The notes beneath the pieces were generated by a model. That model saw nothing but the letters and a program-made list of their open reading frames with translations. It made no database searches and was not told where the DNA came from. The position numbers and the translations under genes were made by a program. A stretch of 6,490 nucleotides of DNA from Methanomassiliicoccaceae archaeon (GTDB lineage Archaea; Thermoplasmatota; Thermoplasmata; Methanomassiliicoccales; Methanomethylophilaceae): NCBI GenBank assembly GCA_016282555.1, contig JAEEKU010000044.1, positions 1 to 6,490 of the forward strand, in the 5' to 3' direction. Each line of letters starts with the position of its first letter. Within the stretch, counting starts at the first letter, position 1. This document shows, one piece after another, positions 1-5,056 of this stretch.

Positions 1-364
1 AGACGACTCTGACGCTGTAAACTTCGAGCGAACGCGATCTGTTGATCGGTTCGGCTATGGCCGTGAGTTTTCCCGAGGCGGGACGGTGGTACTTGATTTC
101 GGAGCTCTGTCCGGTGCTGTCGGAGGAGATGTTGCAGGCGATAGCGAAAGTATGGTCCATCAGAGCGTAGATTGCCGCGCCGTGCCCCCTTCCCATGCTG
201 TTCATGAGCGAGGGAGTCAGATTCATGGAGCAGACGGTTCTGTCTTTTCCCGCATGCTCGATCTCTATGCCCATCATTCTCGCGAAAGGCGCGTTATACA
301 TGTCCAGCACTCTTTGCGGATCAATGCCCGCATCTATTCTTTTCAAAATCTCATTATCATCCAT
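1..364 (-). CDS. PaaI-type hotdog-fold thioesterase (3' end outside window)
   Basis: This is the first 121 codons of a gene that runs off the left edge of the window. The translation begins MDDNEILKRIDAGID and has the PaaI/4HBT signature at residues 55-70: N55, G58, H61-G62, then a hydrophobic run ending at D70. In this family the Asn/Gly/His loop and the acidic residue on the following helix form the thioester active site. The later segment with EIKYHRPASGKL (residues 89-100) matches the central strand of the hotdog sheet. Such enzymes hydrolyse acyl-CoA thioesters in the cytoplasm; the substrate cannot be read from sequence. Family members are about 130-150 residues, so little is missing. 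The start is fixed by an in-frame TGA shortly upstream in the only nearby alternative ATG frame and by a TATA-like element about 21 nt upstream. There is no Shine-Dalgarno sequence, so a leaderless mRNA is inferred. The gene is divergent from xseA. Confidence 0.87.
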   Translation of the reverse strand, partial: MDDNEILKRIDAGIDPQRVLDMYNAPFARMMGIEIEHAGKDRTVCSMNLTPSLMNSMGRGHGAAIYALMDHTFAIACNISSDSTGQSSEIKYHRPASGKLTAIAEPINRSRSLEVYSVRVV

Positions 365-380
365 GCGGGCGGAACCGCAT
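363..380. promoter_or_regulatory. Inverted repeat over the thioesterase start site, possible operator
   Basis: ATGCGG (363-368) and CCGCAT (375-380) form perfect 6-bp arms around a 6-nt spacer. The dyad abuts the TATA-like element at 381-390 and includes the thioesterase start codon, which is where archaeal repressors often bind to block RNA polymerase. It is short, and chance occurrence is quite possible. Confidence 0.25.
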
Positions 381-390
381 CTTTTTATTT
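381..390 (-). promoter_or_regulatory. Archaeal TATA-like promoter of the thioesterase gene
   Basis: On the minus strand this reads AAATAAAAAG. It lies 16 nt before the ATG at 364, with its centre about 21 nt away. Transcription would therefore start at or very near the start codon. No ribosome binding site precedes the ATG. The assignment rests on position and composition only. Confidence 0.5.
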
Positions 391-430
391 AGATTCTGAC
401 CCGTTGCGGATGAATCATTCCGGGAGAGGA

Positions 431-438
431 TTATAAAA
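431..438 (+). promoter_or_regulatory. Archaeal TATA-like promoter of xseAB
   Basis: The sequence is TTATAAAA, preceded by a purine-rich GAGAGGA stretch that could serve as the BRE. It is centred about 26 nt upstream of the xseA ATG at 461, the spacing expected from TATA box to transcription start for a leaderless mRNA. The TPR-ATPase promoter at 5032-5039 has a similar form (AGGATTTATTAA on the minus strand, against AGGATTATAAAA here). Confidence 0.6.
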
Positions 439-460
439 ACGAGGATGCGATGCAGGGGCG

Positions 461-1993
461 ATGGCGGAGACTGTTACAGTTACCCAGCTGAATAACCGTA
501 TCAAGATGCTCCTGAAGCACGGGAGCGTCAACGATATCTGGGTTTCCGGAGAGATATCCGGGCTGAAGAAATATCCTTCCGGCCATTATTATTTCACTCT
601 TAAAGACGACAAAAGCTCCGTTTCCGCCGTTCTTTTTGCCGGAAAACGCGCAAATATAAGTTTCGAACCGAAGGACGGCGACAAAGTGGATTCTTTCGGA
701 AGCGCGGATCTGTTCGCGCAGACTGGAAAATACCAGTTTATCGTTTCCTCCATGAAATACTCCGGCGTCGGCGACCTTTATGCGAAATTCGAGGCTCTGA
801 AAGCCAAACTGAAGGACGAGGGGCTCTTCGACGAATCCCGCAAGCGCGCCCTTCCGAAGTATCCGCGGAGGATAGGGGTTGTGACCTCTTCCGCGGGAGC
901 GGTCATCCACGATATTATCACTACCTCCTCCGTCAGATTTCCCGCGGACATCTTTCTCGCGCCGTGTCTGGTCCAGGGCGAGGGAGCCTCTAAGACGATT
1001 GTGTCGGGAATCAGGACTCTCGAGAAGTTCGGAGTGGATATCATTATCGTGGCCAGAGGAGGAGGCTCTCTGGAAGATCTGTGGCCGTTCAACGAGGAAA
1101 ACGTCGCCAGGGCGATCGCCGGATGCAGCGTCCCGGTGGTCTCGGCCGTGGGTCACGAAACGGATTTCACCATCTCCGATTTCGCGGCGGACGTCCGCGC
1201 TCCCACTCCCACGGGGGCCGCGGCCATCATCCTCAGGGACAGGTCCGAAACTCTCGCCGATGTTTCATCCCTTATGATAAGGGCGGAAAGGGCGGCGGGA
1301 TCGATGATCGATCGTTTCGGAAACCGTCTGGATCTGTGCAGCGTAAAACTGTCTCCGGATCACGTCTCGGACGCTCTCGATATGAGGATGATGCAGGTAG
1401 ACGATCTGGCTTCCCGTACGGAAAGGAATCTTTCGTCTTATTTCGAAAAGCTCGGAATACGGATCCAGGCGGCCGCCGGACGCATTTCGCCGGAACATGT
1501 TCTGGAAATAATGCGCTACAGGGAATCGTCCGCGGACAATCTTCTGTCCAGGGCATGGAATTCCGTTTCGGCGGCGGTCAGCAGAGCGGAGTCGCGCATG
1601 AATCTGGCCGGCGCGGGGATGTCTCTTAAACGCATAGTTTCGAAAGCGGAGCTGGAATCCGTTAAATGCGGATCTCTCTTTTCCAGAGCGGAAATCTGCG
1701 TGAAAAATATTATCCGGGATTCGGAATCCAGACTGGGCGCGGTCGGAAACCGTCCGGACAATTCGGCAAACTCTTCGATAAATAACCGGGAATCTTACGC
1801 GGATTCCCTGTCCAGACATTTGGAAGGCCTCAATCCGCTGAGCATACTCAGCCGCGGATACGGGTTCGTTACGGACGAGAAAGGAAACATAATCAAAGAA
1901 GCCGGCAATATGTTTCCAGGAGAGAGAATAGCAGTGCATATGAAGGACGGCTTCGTTAACGCTAAAGTCACAGGATGGAAGTCAGATGAATGA
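461..1993 (+). CDS. xseA: Exodeoxyribonuclease VII large subunit
   Basis: This is the catalytic subunit of exonuclease VII, a cytoplasmic enzyme that degrades single-stranded DNA into oligonucleotides from both ends and acts in repair and mutagenesis pathways. At 510 residues it is slightly longer than the usual 400-460. Residues 5-100 form the OB-fold ssDNA-binding domain (TVTQLNNRIK, then VSGEISG and HYYFTLKD). The catalytic domain shows three family motifs: 139-151 (GVVTSSAGAVIHD), 199-211 (RGGGSLEDLWPFN) and 231-250 (GHETDF through ADVRAPTP). Residues 260-455 are a long helical region, as expected for the arm that binds small subunits. The C-terminal family motif LNPLSILSRGYGFV is also present. 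The ATG at 461 is chosen because the upstream ATGs at 445 and 450 are in other frames, and because it sits about 26 nt after a TATA-like element. It overlaps xseB by 8 nt. Exonuclease VII is mainly bacterial, so an archaeal copy would probably be an old transfer; that is inference. Confidence 0.97.
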   Translation: MAETVTVTQLNNRIKMLLKHGSVNDIWVSGEISGLKKYPSGHYYFTLKDDKSSVSAVLFAGKRANISFEPKDGDKVDSFGSADLFAQTGKYQFIVSSMKYSGVGDLYAKFEALKAKLKDEGLFDESRKRALPKYPRRIGVVTSSAGAVIHDIITTSSVRFPADIFLAPCLVQGEGASKTIVSGIRTLEKFGVDIIIVARGGGSLEDLWPFNEENVARAIAGCSVPVVSAVGHETDFTISDFAADVRAPTPTGAAAIILRDRSETLADVSSLMIRAERAAGSMIDRFGNRLDLCSVKLSPDHVSDALDMRMMQVDDLASRTERNLSSYFEKLGIRIQAAAGRISPEHVLEIMRYRESSADNLLSRAWNSVSAAVSRAESRMNLAGAGMSLKRIVSKAELESVKCGSLFSRAEICVKNIIRDSESRLGAVGNRPDNSANSSINNRESYADSLSRHLEGLNPLSILSRGYGFVTDEKGNIIKEAGNMFPGERIAVHMKDGFVNAKVTGWKSDE

Positions 1994-2234
1994 TGAAGAA
2001 CTGAGTCAGTTTAAGGAAAAAGTGGAATCTATGTCTTTCGAAGAGAGCATGGCCATGCTCGAGCAGCTGGTTGAAAAACTCGAATCGGGAGGCGCAGAAC
2101 TGGACGAGAGCCTGGATATTTACGAGAAGGCGGTAGTCCTCAGGAACCATTGCAAATCCGTTCTGGAGGACGGAAAGAGAAGGATAAGGAAGATAATGGA
2201 AACCTCCGGAGAGATCACGGAGACCGATTTCTGA
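1986..2234 (+). CDS. xseB: Exodeoxyribonuclease VII small subunit
   Basis: This 82-residue protein is the non-catalytic subunit, several copies of which bind the helical arm of XseA. The family core is clear: MSFEESMAMLEQLVEKLESG, then a helix containing DESLDIYEKAV, and a charged C-terminal segment (residues 58-73) with the ending KRRIRKIME. Length is typical for the family (60-90). The start at 1986 overlaps the xseA stop (1991-1993) by 8 nt, suggesting translational coupling. A GGATGGA at 1973-1979 is a weak possible ribosome binding site. A second in-frame ATG at 2031, exactly where the conserved core begins and behind AAGGAAAAAGTGGA, is a possible alternative giving 67 residues. The 3' end overlaps the convergent DUF4435 gene by 20 nt. 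Confidence 0.95.
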   Translation: MNDEELSQFKEKVESMSFEESMAMLEQLVEKLESGGAELDESLDIYEKAVVLRNHCKSVLEDGKRRIRKIMETSGEITETDF

Positions 2235-3084
2235 AAATATCCGGGTTCCACAGAGTGAGTTTTCTGGATTCCGCCCATTCCGAAGTATTTCTGTAAATTT
2301 CCGTTTCGCGGAAATCTTCATCCGAGAATGCGAGCCTCAGGGCTCCCCCCAGCGATCCGGCAGTCAGATTCCTCGCGTTGAAAGAGCCGTTCTTCTTCAG
2401 AAACAGCAGCAGAACGGATACCGCATCGTGGCCTCTGGGCGCTATCCTGAGATCCGGCGTCCTTCTTATCAGATCGCTGAGCTCCCGGTTCAGCCTCGAG
2501 GCTGTGGCTCTGACCGTTCTGGAATTTCTGAGAACAGCCCTGATCATGGCTTCCTGATCCAGGCGCAGGTTTCTTCCATCGACGAACGCTTCGAAATCCA
2601 GGTCTTCGAATCTCATGCCGAGGCCTCTTTTTTTAGAGATGTACATAAGCAGTCCCGCGGGGGCGGCGGCGGAGGTTAGAGCGTTCTTCACCGATCCGTA
2701 TTTTTCAGTAAACTGCCGTATCTTATCGCGGTTCCCGTATTCGTTGATTATATCGTCGAGGGATCCGCTGTAGATGCATACCATCTCCATATCACGGTAA
2801 TCAGTGAAATAAACGGACTGCGGCGGTATTTTTCCGTCTATGATATCCAGATCCGCGTCCGCAATGCCAAGAGTCTTATCCTCTCCTCTGAGCCTGAGGG
2901 TTTTTACCGACTTGATAAGAGCATCCTTGGAGTGGCATTCGATTATGATGACTCCCGGATCTGTGAATTTTCCGTAGAACCTGTCATCCGTTACCCCTTC
3001 GACCAGCAGAACCGGCCCTTTGCGGACGCTGCGGGACATCAGTATTTCGTTGCAGATATCATCGGGAGTTATGTGTTCACGCAT
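2215..3084 (-). CDS. DUF4435 / TOPRIM-like nuclease, AriB-like effector
   Basis: This 289-residue protein matches the DUF4435 family as I know its motifs. Residues 25-37 read VLLVEGVTDDRFY, the TOPRIM first-strand glutamate (E29) followed by D33. Residues 73-80 read GIADADLD, the TOPRIM DxD motif (D76, D78, D80). Residues 91-102 read VYFTDYRDMEMV, a DUF4435 hallmark. The acidic metal-binding set thus looks intact, so an active nuclease is plausible. The rest (about 120-289) is a helical domain I cannot assign. In PARIS, the AriB protein of this family is held by the AriA ATPase and, when released, cleaves host tRNA and stops growth. The neighbour here is an AriA-like ATPase whose stop overlaps this start by 8 nt, indicating coupled translation. 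Only weak ribosome-binding sequences precede the start. Assignment to DUF4435 is firm; PARIS-type function and the tRNA target are inference. Confidence 0.85.
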   Translation of the reverse strand: MREHITPDDICNEILMSRSVRKGPVLLVEGVTDDRFYGKFTDPGVIIIECHSKDALIKSVKTLRLRGEDKTLGIADADLDIIDGKIPPQSVYFTDYRDMEMVCIYSGSLDDIINEYGNRDKIRQFTEKYGSVKNALTSAAAPAGLLMYISKKRGLGMRFEDLDFEAFVDGRNLRLDQEAMIRAVLRNSRTVRATASRLNRELSDLIRRTPDLRIAPRGHDAVSVLLLFLKKNGSFNARNLTAGSLGGALRLAFSDEDFRETEIYRNTSEWAESRKLTLWNPDIFRNRSP

Positions 3085-5011
3085 TTTCCAGTTTCAACTC
3101 CCTTGCATTGTCCCACATGTCATGGATAACCTGCGGAGAATGCGTAGCGGCGACTATCTGGATGTTTCTGACCCTGCATATGTCTGACAGCACCTTCCCC
3201 AGTTTCTGCTGCCATGTGATGTGCAGGGAGATTTCCGGCTCGTCGATTATGACCAGGGAATCCGGTCTCGTCTGGAAAAGAAGCCTGAAAAACATGATCA
3301 TCATCTGCTTCTCTCCGGAGGACAGCTTGCTGAGCAGAAGCGAATTTCCGTTTTTAAGAACTATCATCATTTTCCCGGAATCGGATATTTCCAGCGTCTT
3401 TCCGATCAGAACGTCGTTTATCACGTCTTTGAATATCACTATGGACTCCGCCAGGGAGTAATTCTCGCTCGCGTAGTCGGCAAGGGCGGCGGCAAGTATC
3501 TCGTATTCCTCTTTTTTAACCGAGATCTCGTATCTCGAGGGAGGCACTCTGTATCCGGAGGGAATCACCGGTTCGAGTCCCGCGTCCCTGATGAAATCCA
3601 GTTTGGATTTTATCTCCCTGAATTTCGAGTCCAGCTCGCTGTCGGTCATTCCGGTCTTTTTGTACGATGACAAATCCAGCTCCGAGCGCCCTTTGGAATA
3701 CTGTATGCGTTCGTACAGCTCCTGGGCGTAGGATTCCAGCGCGGGAGCGAGATGTCCGTCCTTCTTTTTGATCATCAGTCTCTCCGGCGGGATATAGGTC
3801 ACGTCGCACAGAGATGCCAGCTCGTCCGGGGTCACCCTCGTTTCCAGATCGTTTTTTTGGACCTGTGCCAGAAACGCATCGGACTCTTTTTCCAGGATCA
3901 GATTTTTACCGTCAGCGAAGGAAACGTCCATTCTTTCGAAAGGAATCTCGGAGAGGCTTTTCATGTCTCCCTTCAGAGCGCAGTACAGCATTCTCATTAT
4001 CGTGCTCTTTCCGAATCCGTTCGGGGAGTGGAGGAAAGTCAATCCGTCGCAAAGATCGAAGGAGTAATCAAATTCGTCGAACAGTCTGTACACGTAGATG
4101 GAACTGATTATCATGGCCGCGGTTCCGTATCCGAATGCGATTATATATTGACTGGCTCGGTTCCGCTCTCGGGATTTTTCAGCCGAATTGCAGTAATCGA
4201 GAATTTTAACGGCCGAGGCGTGTCCCGGCTGTATCTCGTTGATGGCGCCGGCGACTATGCGGGCCTTGTCGGTTTCTCCTCTGGCGGCCAGGCTGAGTCC
4301 GAGTATTTCCATGCCCCCTATGTGGCGGTTGTCTTTTTGGACGGCTCTGGAAGCGTACGCGCCGGCGGATTTGGTATTTCCAAGGATCCACATCAGATAT
4401 CCTGCCAGGGCGTTGGAATCGGCGGATTTGTCTTTAAGGAGGCTGCGCACGTATCTGGTAGCTTCTTTCTCCCTGCCTCCGCGGATCAGCGACGATACGT
4501 ATGCGGTTTTCGCGCCGTAAAAGTCCGGATATTTTACTAACAGCGCGGAAGCTTCCGAAACCGCGCTTTCGCATTGATCCAAAGCCGACAGCGAATTCAC
4601 GATAAGGCAGGAGTCCTCCGCGGTTTTGTCCGCGATCATATCCAGTTCGGACAACGCGCTTCTGTAATCGCCGAGCGAAACGAAGCACTGCGCGGATTCT
4701 CTGAGCACCGCGTCGTTTTTTTCCAGAGAATTTAAAAGTTCCAGCGCATGAGACGGAAATCCCAGAATGCGGAGGGCCGACGCGGACTGGATCACCGTCT
4801 CCGGATCACTTCCCGCCGATTTCAGCAGGAGTCCGGCCAGTTCTTCCGCGGCGCTGTTTTCGTTAACGGTCTTCAACAGCGAGATGCATTTGATGATTAC
4901 GAAGGGATCGCTGCTCTGTCCGGCTATTCCGGAGATTTTCGCGGACACCTCCGACGTTTTTCCCTGGGAGATGTCTCTGCGGATCGCATCGAACTCTGCA
5001 TCGAAATCCAT
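3077..5011 (-). CDS. TPR-like repeat protein fused to ABC/SMC-type ATPase, AriA-like
   Basis: One 644-residue reading frame with two modules. Residues 35-275 are helix-turn-helix repeats of TPR type, for example the stretches at 105-123 (CFVSLGDYRSALSEL) and 236-254 (ILGLSLAARGETDKARI). From residue 300 there is a complete ATPase of the AAA_15/AAA_21 type: first strands at 300-327, Walker A at 330-337 (PNGFGKST; K335), signature LSSGEKQ at 563-569, Walker B at 586-593 (LVIIDEPE; D590, E591) and the switch histidine H624 in ATHSPQ. Helical insertions separate Walker A from the signature. The pairing with DUF4435 points to AriA of PARIS, which senses a phage trigger and restrains the effector. 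The TPR part could be the sensor, as repeat domains are in other defence ATPases; that is inference. M300 falls exactly where the ATPase fold should begin, and residues 277-299 look like translated spacer. A shorter 345-residue ATPase starting at 4114 is therefore possible. The start at 5011 is supported by a TATA-like element about 25 nt upstream. Confidence 0.85.
   Translation of the reverse strand: MDFDAEFDAIRRDISQGKTSEVSAKISGIAGQSSDPFVIIKCISLLKTVNENSAAEELAGLLLKSAGSDPETVIQSASALRILGFPSHALELLNSLEKNDAVLRESAQCFVSLGDYRSALSELDMIADKTAEDSCLIVNSLSALDQCESAVSEASALLVKYPDFYGAKTAYVSSLIRGGREKEATRYVRSLLKDKSADSNALAGYLMWILGNTKSAGAYASRAVQKDNRHIGGMEILGLSLAARGETDKARIVAGAINEIQPGHASAVKILDYCNSAEKSRERNRASQYIIAFGYGTAAMIISSIYVYRLFDEFDYSFDLCDGLTFLHSPNGFGKSTIMRMLYCALKGDMKSLSEIPFERMDVSFADGKNLILEKESDAFLAQVQKNDLETRVTPDELASLCDVTYIPPERLMIKKKDGHLAPALESYAQELYERIQYSKGRSELDLSSYKKTGMTDSELDSKFREIKSKLDFIRDAGLEPVIPSGYRVPPSRYEISVKKEEYEILAAALADYASENYSLAESIVIFKDVINDVLIGKTLEISDSGKMMIVLKNGNSLLLSKLSSGEKQMMIMFFRLLFQTRPDSLVIIDEPEISLHITWQQKLGKVLSDICRVRNIQIVAATHSPQVIHDMWDNARELKLENA
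4140..4147 (-). promoter_or_regulatory. Possible internal TATA box before the ATPase module
   Basis: On the minus strand this reads TATATAAT, embedded in CAATATATAATC. It is centred about 29 nt upstream of the in-frame ATG at 4114 (residue 300 of the fusion). It lies in the apparent linker, where the protein sequence has no recognisable domain. Transcription from it would give a nearly leaderless mRNA for a stand-alone ATPase plus the DUF4435 gene. The spacing is a few bases longer than for the other promoters in this window. Confidence 0.35.
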
Positions 5012-5031
5012 GGGCGGGGGATGCAGATGAG

Positions 5032-5039
5032 TTAATAAA
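5032..5039 (-). promoter_or_regulatory. Archaeal TATA-like promoter of the TPR-ATPase / DUF4435 operon
   Basis: On the minus strand this reads TTTATTAA, preceded by GATAGGA. It is centred about 25 nt upstream of the ATG at 5011 and lies in the 45-nt gap after trkH. The bases just before the ATG are C-rich with no ribosome binding site, so a leaderless mRNA is inferred. The operon therefore appears to have its own promoter rather than depending on trkH. Confidence 0.55.
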
Positions 5040-5056
5040 TCCTATCGCGCCGGAAG

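Noticed and set aside
392..420. GATTC...GAATC and GAATCATTC palindromes between the two divergent TATA-like elements
   Set aside because: Arms of 4-5 bp in a short region are expected by chance, and no second copy was seen at other promoters in the window.
2626..2638. CTCT-T-run-AGAG on the plus strand as a terminator for xseAB
   Set aside because: It is nearly 400 nt beyond the xseB stop and inside the DUF4435 coding sequence (codons for KKR). The 4-bp arms are too short to be convincing.
4080..4150. A hydrophobic stretch around residues 289-308 of the TPR-ATPase protein that could be taken for a membrane helix
   Set aside because: It runs across the linker and the first beta strand of the ATPase fold (ISSIYVYRLF), which is naturally hydrophobic. 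It also includes glycines and is followed by a soluble ATPase domain.
3752..4540. Plus-strand open frame of 262 codons opposite the TPR-ATPase gene
   Set aside because: It is wholly antisense to a gene with clear motifs, shows no recognisable domain, and has the Gly/Ser/Arg-rich composition of a shadow frame.
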